From the NCBI GenBank assembly GCA_038227045.1, contig JBBRQD010000178.1, forward strand, positions 1 through 8,524: a DNA stretch of 8,524 nt, read 5' to 3'. This document shows positions 1-6,916 of this stretch, one piece after another. Positions within the stretch are counted from its first letter, which is position 1, and every line of letters begins with the position of its first letter. Origin of the DNA: JANXLS01 sp038227045. Its GTDB lineage: Bacteria; Planctomycetota; SZUA-567; H5-PLA8. Position numbers and translations under genes: made by a program. Under the pieces are notes generated by a model, which worked only from the letters and a program-made list of their open reading frames with translations, was not told the DNA's origin and made no database searches.

Positions 1-156
1 CGCGTTGGACTGCAGGCGCCACGCAATCCGCTTACACAGGAAGGTTTTGTTGCCGGAGCGGCTGGTTTCGCTGAACACCTGCTGGTACTTTTCTCGAAGC
101 TGTGCCGGCGTCATTTTCTGCAGCGCGGCGAGTTCGATATTCAAATCCTGCGTCAT
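1..156 (-). CDS. DUF2924 family protein, N-terminal part (runs off the left edge)
   Basis: The reading frame starts at ATG 156-154 and stays open for 52 codons to the window edge, so the C-terminal part is missing. The start is supported by an AAGGAG-type ribosome binding site a few bases upstream and by an ATGA overlap with the stop of the gene before it. Residues 1-20 (MTQDLNIELAALQKMTPAQL) and the later stretch KTFLCKRIAWRLQ match the pattern I know from DUF2924 proteins: an 'L-REKYQ-VF-ET-RS-NK-FL-KRIAWRLQ' core. DUF2924 proteins have no established biochemical role, but the gene is often found between a small unknown gene and a large serine recombinase in mobile cassettes. Here the small gene is present upstream; a recombinase would lie to the left of the window and cannot be confirmed. 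Confidence 0.8.
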   Translation of the reverse strand, partial: MTQDLNIELAALQKMTPAQLREKYQQVFSETSRSGNKTFLCKRIAWRLQSNA

Positions 157-401
157 CGTTTCTCCTTTTTGGCACATGGTTTATTGGGCGATTCACCGTG
201 GCCATTAAGGCTCTCTTCTCCGCACTCTTCAAGGCTATTCCGCCCTGAATCTGAGAGTAAACTGGGTGGCGAAATTGCGGCCGGAACAGCCGCCTGTCTG
301 CGGAGCCGCAGAACGCCAGCCGCGAGGATCGTGGCGATTTCCGCGACTCGTTCTTCCGCGCTCATGTTGGCGGGATTGGTCGGGTCATTGCGGGAGTTCA
401 T
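153..401 (-). CDS. Small conserved protein upstream of DUF2924 (82 aa, function unknown)
   Basis: An 82-residue protein with no signal peptide or membrane segment. Its N-terminal half (MNSRNDPTNPANMSAEERVA, then an IATILAAGVLRLR helix-like stretch at about residues 22-34) is compact; the second half is rich in Ser, Glu and Lys and looks disordered. I recall the N-terminal pattern from short hypothetical proteins encoded just before DUF2924 genes. The start at 401 has a good ribosome binding site (AGGAG, complement of 409-413, 7 nt spacing). The stop TGA (155-153) overlaps the DUF2924 ATG by four bases, so the two genes are almost certainly co-transcribed and translationally coupled. No function is claimed. 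Its promoter should lie in 402-733, but I see no convincing -35/-10 pair there. Confidence 0.7.
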   Translation of the reverse strand: MNSRNDPTNPANMSAEERVAEIATILAAGVLRLRRQAAVPAAISPPSLLSDSGRNSLEECGEESLNGHGESPNKPCAKKEKR

Positions 402-499
402 CGACGCTCTCCTTTGAGAGGCGATGCCCGCAACGACCTACGCTTTGCGTTCGGCGCGTTGCCTGGCAACAAAATGTTGAGCGGCCCGGCACGCTGCCG

Positions 500-587
500 A
501 ACCCCTACATTTGTTACTTACCGGAACGGTTTATGAAATGGTTGTTGAAGGGCAGCTTTGGCAACCCCTTGTTAACTTGTAGGGGTT
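500..587. repeat. 10-bp inverted repeat AACCCCTACA / TGTAGGGGTT
   Basis: AACCCCTACA at 500-509 is the exact reverse complement of TGTAGGGGTT at 578-587. A third copy of the AACCCCT core lies at 563-569 and pairs with AGGGGTT at 581-587 to give a 7-bp hairpin with an 11-nt loop containing GTTAAC, followed by a short T run. The right arm can therefore pair with either left arm, giving two mutually exclusive structures. Confidence 0.55.
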
Positions 588-592
588 TTGGG

Positions 593-673
593 GAGAGAGA
601 GTCTGAGAGTTCTGGCGCGAAACGGACGTTGGTCGGCAGTGGCACCGCCGGATGCGGTGAGGGACTCTCTCTC
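593..673. repeat. 11-bp GA-rich inverted repeat
   Basis: GAGAGAGAGTC at 593-603 is the exact reverse complement of GACTCTCTCTC at 663-673, with 59 bp between. More GA tracts follow at 674-680 and 684-693. Because the arms are low-complexity, part of the match may be chance, but the non-repetitive GTC/GAC ends also pair. Confidence 0.45.
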
Positions 674-733
674 AGAGAGAAATGGAGAGAGAGCGGGACA
701 TTGCAAATCGTTTGATATTCACGGGTAAAAAGA

Positions 734-765
734 AAAACCCCGGAGGGATCGCCTCTCGGGGTTTT
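734..765 (-). terminator. Intrinsic terminator-like hairpin, probably ending the sigma/FecR transcript
   Basis: AAAACCCCG (734-742) pairs with CGGGGTTTT (757-765). The inner GAGG (743-746) pairs with CCTC (752-755), leaving one bulged T (756) and a 5-nt loop: about 13 base pairs in all. Read on the minus strand the stem is followed by a T-rich run (complement of 724-737, TTTTTCTTTTT), which makes it a strong terminator in that direction. It lies about 270 bp past the stop of the FecR-like gene and would insulate it from the cassette on the left. On the plus strand the tail is only TTTT then C, so it is weaker that way. Confidence 0.65.
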
Positions 766-1038
766 CTGTTAACTGGTGGGGTGTGTAGTTTCGCGACTTT
801 TAGAAGGCTCCCCAAGCACAACCCTCTTAATAAGGACTCTCTGTTTTTACCCAGCGGGGACACGAGAACTCGCCACTACCTGTGGCCTTGATGAAAATCC
901 GCCCGCACTTCTCCGCGCTTGGCCAAATGCCTATTTCCCTTCATCACTCGAAACGGTCTCTTCCATCCCATTGCGCTGTCAAGTCATTCGCCATGCTATA
1001 TTTAAGCCAAAACATAGTTTTTGAACAGGACGGAGTGA

Positions 1039-2610
1039 TCAATTGCCGGCGTCAAAGTTCTGCTTCACCTCGGCTGCGTCCAGGGCGCGGGCGTAGATGG
1101 CGACGAGATGAAATTCTCCGAACCACACGCGGGAAGTTCCGTCGCCTGCGATCGAGAAAAAATGATGTTCATCCCAGATTGACAGGTCGCCGGGAATTTT
1201 CGCCCGATCTTGCTCGATGCCATTGGCATACGCCCTGGCATTTCCGGCGGCATCGCGGATGAACACGAGGTGGGTCAATTTTTGCGCGGCGGGAGCACGC
1301 GGGCCGTCCACCTTCGAGACGGCGCCCGGATGGTGAACGGATTGATTTGCTGTCTTTATACAGACCTGCCAGTCCGAATGCTCCGCGCCGTGCTGAACAA
1401 GCTCCAATACGTGAACGTCGGGCGCGCCATGAATCGCAAGGATGTAACGCATGGTATCGGGGTCAATCTGCGCCGGTTTGATCCACGCTTCGATTGTGAT
1501 TGCGCCACTGTTGCGGCAGGCTTTCAGAATCTTCGCTGCCGGCTGAACAGCCGCGATGCTCGTGGCGCCGTGGACATTCAGGCCGCCGGTTTTCAGCCAG
1601 GCGACAGCGGACGGGTCGCTGATCGTCAGATCCAGTGGATCGCCGGAGCCCGATTCGTCTTTTATGGTAGCACCGCTGCCAGCACGGAACGTGTAGAGCG
1701 CCACGACACCGCCGGCGCGCGCAGACTTCGCCGGAATTTTATCTGTAGCGCGAGCGACGGCAAAGGCGATGCCCTTGCCGGCAGTGGCGAATTCGCCGCC
1801 GGAAACTTCCAGCGATTTGCCATTCGCGATGGAAGCGAAACGGACCTTGCCTTCGATGACGGATAATTTTGTGGAACTTCTGTCGACTTCCATGTTCAGC
1901 CTTGTGCCGAGCACAACGGCTTCGGCGTGCGCAGAAATGAAAGACATGGGGCTATCCGCCGGTTGCTTGCTGACGTTGGCGCTGAGTTGACCGTTTTCAA
2001 TACGAATACATTTGCCGCCGCCGGGCCGCCCCATTGGAGCGATCACAACGGCGGCGCTGCCTTTGAGCGCGACTTGGGTAGCGTCCGGATAATCGATCTT
2101 TGCGCCGCCATTCTGCGGACAGCGGATTTCGTCATTGGCGAATAGATCCATGGCGGTCAATGTCGGAATGGACTTTCCACTTCGCATGACGCTGGTCCCG
2201 CTGCCTGCATCTTTGAGCGCCGCGACGGGTGTGAGTGCACCGGCGGGTGTGTCTCTGAAAGCAAAGTAAAGCAGCACGCCAAGCGCAAACACTGCGCACG
2301 CCGCGAGCGGCGCGCGCCAAAGATTTTGTTGCGGGCGGATGCGACCCGGTAATTTGCCAGCGCCCGGCGCTTTGGCGTTCCTGGGCTGCCACTGTTGTGC
2401 GGTATTGGTCGCGGCCAGTTGCGCGGACTCGCTTGCGGGCTTCCGGTGAATCGCCTTCAGCGCCGCCTCCTGGCTGATGGCGATCAGGAATTCGGCGCGC
2501 AACGTAGCATCCTGGGCGAGAATGGTTTTGAGACGCGCCTGTTCGCCAGGCGTAACATCTCCCACCAAGCGCTTCTCAAGCAGTAGTTCGAATTCTTCGC
2601 GGGTGCTCAT
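1039..2610 (-). CDS. FecR-like membrane protein with C-terminal LamG-type domain, putative anti-sigma factor
   Basis: 523 aa from the start at 2610. A longer in-frame start exists at 2643, but 2610 has an AGGAG site just upstream and an ATGA overlap with the sigma gene stop, so I chose it. Order of parts: a cytoplasmic N-terminal region (about 1-95) with a FEVLL-type helix pattern as in anti-sigma proteins; one transmembrane helix at about 98-118; a FecR-like beta region at about 150-280 (SFISAHAEAVVLGTRLNMEV, LSVIEGKVRF, 'GGEFATAG'); and a LamG/concanavalin-A-like domain at about 300-520 (VALYTFRAGSG, ITIEAWIKPA, HLVFIRDAAGNARAYANG, ALDAAEVKQNF). FecR proteins hold or modulate a partner ECF sigma factor in response to a signal outside the membrane; the LamG fold usually binds carbohydrate or protein. 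Coupling to the sigma gene supports that partnership. The ligand is not known, and the LamG domain may be structural instead. Confidence 0.85.
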   Translation of the reverse strand: MSTREEFELLLEKRLVGDVTPGEQARLKTILAQDATLRAEFLIAISQEAALKAIHRKPASESAQLAATNTAQQWQPRNAKAPGAGKLPGRIRPQQNLWRAPLAACAVFALGVLLYFAFRDTPAGALTPVAALKDAGSGTSVMRSGKSIPTLTAMDLFANDEIRCPQNGGAKIDYPDATQVALKGSAAVVIAPMGRPGGGKCIRIENGQLSANVSKQPADSPMSFISAHAEAVVLGTRLNMEVDRSSTKLSVIEGKVRFASIANGKSLEVSGGEFATAGKGIAFAVARATDKIPAKSARAGGVVALYTFRAGSGATIKDESGSGDPLDLTISDPSAVAWLKTGGLNVHGATSIAAVQPAAKILKACRNSGAITIEAWIKPAQIDPDTMRYILAIHGAPDVHVLELVQHGAEHSDWQVCIKTANQSVHHPGAVSKVDGPRAPAAQKLTHLVFIRDAAGNARAYANGIEQDRAKIPGDLSIWDEHHFFSIAGDGTSRVWFGEFHLVAIYARALDAAEVKQNFDAGN

Positions 2611-3146
2611 ATGCTCTCCTGATCGAAGCGCTGCTCGACGCATTGCCTGAGTTGGATGCGAATGCGGCTCAATACCTTGTATGTGGCTTGCAGAGTCCGT
2701 TTCAATTCATCGGCGATCTTTTCGACGGAGAGGTTTTGATCGTAGTGCATGCGGATAATGCGCCTCGACGTATCGGAAAGATTCTCGACACACGTTGCAA
2801 GCGCCTGCTTTCGGTCGTGGTAGTAGTCACCAAATTGCTCCCACTCGGAATCAGTGACCGACTCCGTCAGATTGCTGGTCTCAAGATCCGGAGACTGCAA
2901 TCCCTTTCTTTGACGCGCCTTGAACGCGTCGCGCAGGCGATTGTGAGCGATCGCGCGGGCCCACGCTCCAAAATTGGTGCCGGACTTGAAGTCATTCGAA
3001 TGCGCGCAGATATAGACCGCGGTTTCCTGAACGACGTCCTCAACGATGTCCCAATTCTGGACCTTGGCGTACAGGTAGACCGACAGCATGCTCTGATTCT
3101 TAAGCAGCAGCAGCATCACTTCATTATTTTCAGTTCTGAGAACCAT
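2607..3146 (-). CDS. ECF-type RNA polymerase sigma factor (Rhodopirellula/Verrucomicrobium-like)
   Basis: 179 aa, the usual size of an ECF sigma factor. Region 2 covers about residues 16-82, with DIVEDVVQETAVYI and the FGAWARAIAHNRLRDAFKAR stretch that binds core polymerase and the -10 element. Region 4 covers about 112-170, with CVENLSDTSRRIIRMHYDQN and the helix-turn-helix LSVEKIADELKRTLQATYKV, which reads the -35 element. There is no region 1.1 or 3, as expected for the class. An AGGA sequence lies 8 nt before the ATG. The stop overlaps the start of the FecR-like gene by four bases. The gene diverges from the GH30-like gene at 3311, which is a candidate target along with the sigma operon itself. 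Subfamily assignment is from memory of the family pattern. Confidence 0.92.
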   Translation of the reverse strand: MVLRTENNEVMLLLLKNQSMLSVYLYAKVQNWDIVEDVVQETAVYICAHSNDFKSGTNFGAWARAIAHNRLRDAFKARQRKGLQSPDLETSNLTESVTDSEWEQFGDYYHDRKQALATCVENLSDTSRRIIRMHYDQNLSVEKIADELKRTLQATYKVLSRIRIQLRQCVEQRFDQESI

Positions 3147-3195
3147 GGCGGCAGTCCTAGAAAAACCGGTTTCCTTTCATCAAGGGCGCGAGCCG

Positions 3196-3207
3196 GTCAA
3201 ATTTGAC
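3196..3207. promoter_or_regulatory. Perfect 12-bp palindrome GTCAAATTTGAC in the divergent promoter region
   Basis: GTCAAA followed directly by TTTGAC, with dyad symmetry and no mismatch. It lies 50 bp before the sigma gene start and 104 bp before the glycosidase start. A third GTCAAA half-site is at 3243-3248. It could be an operator for a dimeric regulator; no regulator is identified in the window, so this is only a candidate. Confidence 0.45.
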
Positions 3208-3247
3208 ACAAATTCCCGCAAAAAGAATTTTTTAAAAACCATGTCAA
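3203..3247. promoter_or_regulatory. Two inverted TTGACA boxes, possible face-to-face promoters
   Basis: TTGACA occurs on the plus strand at 3203-3208 and on the minus strand at 3247-3242; the identity extends to TTTGACA/TGTCAAA (3202-3208 and 3242-3248). The sequence between is AT-rich (3219-3238). Each could serve as a -35 box reading across the other, right towards the glycosidase and left towards the sigma factor. I cannot point to a good TATAAT match at 16-18 bp for either, so they may instead be ECF-type -35 elements or protein binding sites. Confidence 0.4.
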
Positions 3248-3310
3248 AGCCGCGGGATTGCCGCCCTTATTCTGTAAATACACGAGTGATCCTACTCCAG
3301 GAGGAAATCC

Positions 3311-5749
3311 ATGAGAACATTTTTTCCGTTTACGCGATTCATGTTGGCCGCAGCGTTAACCTTGTGCGCGGTTCCGGCCACCGCTCTAATGGCGGCCGAC
3401 GTGACCATCAATGTCGATGCAAACCAGATCCATCAGACGTGGTACGGCTTTGGATGCACGCACGGCAGCGGCATCTTTGGCCCGACTGACACCATGACGG
3501 CGTCCCAGCGCGCTCAATTCGTGGATATGCTTTTCAATCAGGTTCGCATCCGAACCGGTCAGATTCCGAGTGCGTTCGAAGCGCCTGCCAATTCGGGCGT
3601 TAACTTTTTCACGAACCAGGCCAACGATGACGGCAATCCGTTCAATATCAATTGGAACGGATTCTGCACGTTCTTCTCAGACCAATACAAGGCCAAGGTC
3701 GTCGACCTGGCGCCGGCAGCCGCAACGACGGAGTTGTATCCGGACGTTCACATCAACACGCGCTGGGCCTCCAAGTGGCTCGAAACCATTCGCGCGGGCA
3801 ATTATAACTCGTTTCTGGACGAATGCGCCGAACAAGTTCTGGCGCAAATGATCGACTTTAAAAATAAATACGGTCGCGAACCGCTCTATGCACATCTGTT
3901 CAATGAGCCAACCAGTGGAAACGGCGAAGTGATCAACGGCTCGGATGTGTTGATCGCCGATATCGTGGCGCGCTGCGGCGACCGGCTGCGGGCAAACGGA
4001 TTCAACACTGTCAAGTTTGTCGTCGCATCCCAGGAAACAGAGGAATCGTCGCTGGCGACGGCTCAAGCGGTGATGGCCAATGCAGGCGCCGCGAAGTACG
4101 TCGGCGCGATCGCGTATCACACGTATCCGTACGGTTCGATGTACTCCTACATTCCCAATATTTTAAACAGTTCAGGAAAAGGATTGCCGGATTCATCGCG
4201 CATCGCGGTCCGCGGGCGAATTCGCGACCTGGGCAAACAATACGGTGTGCCGGTCTGGATGACCGAAGTATCGAATGGATTTTATGGCGACAATACGGCG
4301 TCCAATCTGGATTCGTTCACCGGGGCGCGCGGACGCGCGATCCACATCCACGATGAAATGCTGTACGCAGAGGCCTCCGCATTTTTTGGAATGAATGCCA
4401 ATTGGAGCTTCGACGCCAATCAGTTGCATTTTGGAAGCGGAGCGACTGGTGCAAATCCGGATGATATCATCTTCGTCGATCAGCCCAATAACCGCGTCTT
4501 TATCACCGGAATGGGCCGCGCGATCGGGCATTACGCGCGATTCATGAATAATGGCGCAAAGGTCCTGACCGCAACCAGCAGCAATCCGCTGGTGCAGATA
4601 TCCAGCGCCACGGATAGCGCGACCGGGAAACTGATCGCGGTGATTATCAACAATGACACGGCATCCCATTCGATCGCATTGACGGTCAATGGGCTGTCGA
4701 TCAATGGCAATGTCAGCGGCGAACAGTCGACAGCCGCGGCATTCTGGCAGGCCATGACGCCTTTCGCAGTAACCAGCGCGTCCGGCTACACGGTCACCGT
4801 GCCGGGCCAGAGCATCACGTCGTGCTCCGCTACAATAGGCACAATTGCCAATCGGCCGCCGGTCATTAACTCCGGTCCGAGCGCATTGCCCGGCGCGGCA
4901 ACTATCGGCCAGGCGGTGTCATTCGCCGTCGCTGCGTCCGACCCAGACAACGATCCGTTGACCTATCAGTGGGATTTCGGAGACGGCGCCACTTTGACGG
5001 GAAGTTCGGTGACCCACGCCTATGCGAGTCCTGGAAATTACACAGCAACAATTACCATCTCCGATGGCCGCGGCGGCCAGGTCAGCGCGACGGCTGTGGT
5101 CAGCGTCACGACGGCTCCGCCGGCGACCTACGCGCTCACGGTCAATCTTGGTTCAGGCAGCGGGCTGTATCCGGCAGGCACCACAGTGACCATCGTTGCC
5201 AACGCGCCTCTGACGGGCCAACTCTTCGACGCCTGGGCTGGGGCCGCTGTGGCAAATGCGAAAGCCGCGACAACCACGTTGACCATGCCGGCCGCCGCTG
5301 TAACGGTGACGGCAATGTACAAGAATGCGCCACCACCCAATCCGCTCACGTTGACCAAGCTGACAGGGGTCGTTTTCTTCAATTCCGCGGGCAAAGACAC
5401 GTACAAAGTTACAGGCAGCATCAATTCCGCCAGCCTGATTTACAGCGATGCGGTCGTGGCACTCGATGTTGGAGGAGCGCAAGTCACGTTTACATTGAAC
5501 GCGAAGGGGCTGGGAGTCTCGTCGAATGGAACAATCAAGTTTTCGAAAAGCGGATCTACGCAGAAATTTGTTGCGGCTTTGAAAAAGGGAACATGGGCGG
5601 CCCCCTGGACGCAATCCGGCCTGACCAATGAGCCGCAAACGAATGTCGCGATTCCGATATCCGTGGTCATGACGATCAATGGCGCCGCCAATGCCGGGAA
5701 CAAGTATGTGCAGTACAGCGAGGCCCATGGCGTTGGGCGCATCAAGTGA
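3311..5749 (+). CDS. Secreted GH30-like glycoside hydrolase with PKD and InlB-type domains
   Basis: 812 aa. The start has a strong AGGAGG site (3299-3304, 6 nt spacing). Parts in order: a Sec signal peptide (about 1-29, hydrophobic core LAAALTLCAV, AxA-like end); a TIM-barrel catalytic domain (about 30-410) beginning with the GH30-type 'QIHQTWYGFG' motif, with AHLFNEP at 194-200 (E199 likely acid/base), AIAYHTYPYG at 266-275 and VWMTEV at 315-320 (E319 likely nucleophile); the small side beta domain typical of GH30 (about 400-510, ending in VTVPGQSITSC); a PKD domain (about 516-600, YQWDFGDGA); an InlB/Flg_new-like repeat module (about 606-672); and a C-terminal module (about 678-812) that I do not recognise. 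GH30 members act on beta-linked glycans such as xylan, glucan or fucosides; the substrate here cannot be read from sequence. It is the first gene of a likely two-gene operon and diverges from the sigma/FecR pair. Confidence 0.88.
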   Translation: MRTFFPFTRFMLAAALTLCAVPATALMAADVTINVDANQIHQTWYGFGCTHGSGIFGPTDTMTASQRAQFVDMLFNQVRIRTGQIPSAFEAPANSGVNFFTNQANDDGNPFNINWNGFCTFFSDQYKAKVVDLAPAAATTELYPDVHINTRWASKWLETIRAGNYNSFLDECAEQVLAQMIDFKNKYGREPLYAHLFNEPTSGNGEVINGSDVLIADIVARCGDRLRANGFNTVKFVVASQETEESSLATAQAVMANAGAAKYVGAIAYHTYPYGSMYSYIPNILNSSGKGLPDSSRIAVRGRIRDLGKQYGVPVWMTEVSNGFYGDNTASNLDSFTGARGRAIHIHDEMLYAEASAFFGMNANWSFDANQLHFGSGATGANPDDIIFVDQPNNRVFITGMGRAIGHYARFMNNGAKVLTATSSNPLVQISSATDSATGKLIAVIINNDTASHSIALTVNGLSINGNVSGEQSTAAAFWQAMTPFAVTSASGYTVTVPGQSITSCSATIGTIANRPPVINSGPSALPGAATIGQAVSFAVAASDPDNDPLTYQWDFGDGATLTGSSVTHAYASPGNYTATITISDGRGGQVSATAVVSVTTAPPATYALTVNLGSGSGLYPAGTTVTIVANAPLTGQLFDAWAGAAVANAKAATTTLTMPAAAVTVTAMYKNAPPPNPLTLTKLTGVVFFNSAGKDTYKVTGSINSASLIYSDAVVALDVGGAQVTFTLNAKGLGVSSNGTIKFSKSGSTQKFVAALKKGTWAAPWTQSGLTNEPQTNVAIPISVVMTINGAANAGNKYVQYSEAHGVGRIK

Positions 5750-5752
5750 GCG

Positions 5753-5771
5753 CTCCATCCGTGGTTGGAGG
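5753..5771 (+). promoter_or_regulatory. Hairpin covering the ribosome binding site of the downstream gene
   Basis: In the 31-nt gap after the glycosidase stop, CTCCA (5753-5757) pairs with TGGAG (5766-5770). The GGAGG site at 5767-5771, which sets the start at 5781 (9 nt spacing), is therefore mostly inside the stem. Ribosomes finishing the glycosidase would open it, so translation of the second gene may depend on the first. The stem is only 5 bp, so the effect would be modest. Confidence 0.35.
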
Positions 5772-5780
5772 TCAACAAGC

Positions 5781-6860
5781 ATGAAACGCGAAACGGTGAT
5801 TGCAGTGTTCGTCGTAGCTCACTTTCTTTTGACGATCCCGGCGTCCGGGGCGGAGCGGGTGCGCACCGTCGCGGCGCCGAACGGCGGAAGTCCGCAACAT
5901 GCGGTGTGCGCGCCGGACGGAACAATCCATTTGCTGTATGAAAAGGACAATGAACCTCTTTATGTTAAATCGAGCGACGGCGGCGCGACGTTCAGCGAGC
6001 CGCTTCAATTGGTGGATGCCACATCGAGAAAGCCTGGCATTTAGTTCAACGTCTGGGACATGGCGCTTGGTAAGAGCGGGCAGATTTATGCTGTCCTCGG
6101 CAATAATGCCTGGAAATTGAAGCTGTCCAAGGACCAGTGGGGACTTTTCTTCACCATGCTGGAACCCGGCGCCAAATCGTTTGCGCCGTTGCGCAACATC
6201 AATCATGAACCGAGCGAGGGTTTTTCAATCGCGGCTGACGCCAAAGGCGACGTGGCCTTGTTGTGGCTGAAGGGGAAGGTCTTCGTCGCGTTGTCGCGCG
6301 ATGGCGGCAAAACTTTCAGCCCCGGGGCTGAGTTAAACCCGTCCTATAACCCGTGCCCGTGCTGCACCACCGCGGCGACTTACGGCACCAACGGAAAGTT
6401 AGCGGTGATCTACCGTGAACAGACCAATGACGAGCGCGATATTCAGATGGTGCTGGTTTCGGCAGACGGTCGGCAGGTGCGGCAAAAGGTGAGTTCCACC
6501 CCCTGGAAGGTCAACGCGTGTCCGATGAGCTACTTCAACGTGAGCGCCACAAAGGACGGATACGCAGCGGCATGGCCGACGAAAGGCGAAGTGTACTTTT
6601 CCCGTTTCTCAAACGACGGAAAGCTTGTGCCGCCGGGAGAAATTAAGATGGGCGGCAAGAGCGGAATGCGCTGCGGCATCGTGACGCTAACGAATCCAGC
6701 CGGCGAGACGCTTGTCGTCTGGAATGGCGATGGCAGGCTGGGTTGGCAAATTATCGATGGCAAGGGAGCGACGGTGGGGACAACCGGGGCGTCCGATACT
6801 CGCGGGAAGAGCGTCGCCGCTATCGTCGATAAAGAAGGCTCGTTTGTCATTTTTCATTAG
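5781..6860 (+). pseudogene. Secreted BNR/sialidase-like beta-propeller protein, interrupted by an in-frame TAG
   Basis: The frame runs from ATG 5781 (GGAGG site at 5767-5771) for 87 codons, meets TAG at 6042-6044, and continues in the same frame for 271 codons to TAG 6858-6860. Both sides clearly belong to one protein. The first part has a signal peptide (about 1-24, VIAVFVVAHFLLTIPASG) and a BNR-like repeat (YVKSSDGGATFSEP); the second continues with FNVWDMALGKSGQIYAVLG, another repeat (VALSRDGGKTFSPG), a NPCPCCTT motif, a VNACPMSYF motif and GKSGMRCG. BNR repeats build beta-propellers of sialidases and other exported proteins; catalytic residues are not identifiable, so sialidase activity is not claimed. 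The likely ancestral codon is CAG (Gln), one base change away. A shorter protein could start at ATG 6060 but would lack the signal peptide. It lies 31 nt after the glycosidase gene and is probably in its operon. Confidence 0.8.
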
Positions 6861-6916
6861 CCCTACCCCCAGATCAGGATCACGGGTGATGTGACGACGG
6901 TACAGGTACACCGAGG

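Larger units (their letters stand above)
402..1038. other. Long non-coding region with inverted repeats
   Basis: No frame here has both a plausible start with a ribosome binding site and protein-like composition. The region lies upstream of the 82-aa gene (which reads left) and downstream of the FecR-like gene (which also reads left). It holds a pair of AACCCCTACA inverted repeats (500-509 and 578-587), a GA-rich inverted repeat pair (593-603 and 663-673), and a strong hairpin with A/T tracts at 734-765. From about 770 to 1038 I see no clear element and no tRNA. The dense inverted repeats could be an end, recombination site or regulatory leader of the cassette on the left, but nothing in the sequence decides this. 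Confidence 0.55.

Noticed and set aside
593..693. CRISPR-like repeats
   Set aside because: The GA tracts are low-complexity and irregular in spacing and length, with no repeat-spacer pattern.
266..715. 149-codon plus-strand open frame in the non-coding region
   Set aside because: It overlaps the 82-aa gene antisense and crosses the inverted repeats; the Arg/Cys-rich composition is not protein-like and no ribosome binding site is seen.
971..1002. Plus-strand promoter TTGCGC ... TATATT
   Set aside because: The spacing is 20 bp and there is no gene downstream on that strand.
882..1262. 126-codon plus-strand open frame
   Set aside because: It runs antisense into the end of the FecR-like gene and has a composition typical of a shadow frame.
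1210..1866. 218-codon plus-strand open frame
   Set aside because: It lies wholly inside the FecR-like gene on the other strand, whose domains are clear; its own protein is Arg/Gly-rich with no family character.
2608..2643. Upstream start at 2643 for the FecR-like gene
   Set aside because: It lies inside the sigma factor coding region without a ribosome binding site, whereas 2610 has AGGAG and the ATGA overlap.
5153..5782. 209-codon minus-strand open frame, and similar ones at 3677-4120 and 4193-4669
   Set aside because: They are antisense to the glycosidase gene, with no ribosome binding site and no recognisable domain; a by-product of GC-rich coding sequence.
6042..6044. Programmed TAG recoding (pyrrolysine)
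   Set aside because: There is no sign of the needed machinery, and a single CAG-to-TAG change or sequencing error is simpler.
6060..6860. Independent gene starting at ATG 6060
   Set aside because: The sequence just before this ATG (FNVWD) already belongs to the same protein and the frame is that of the gene starting at 5781, so an interrupted gene is the better reading.
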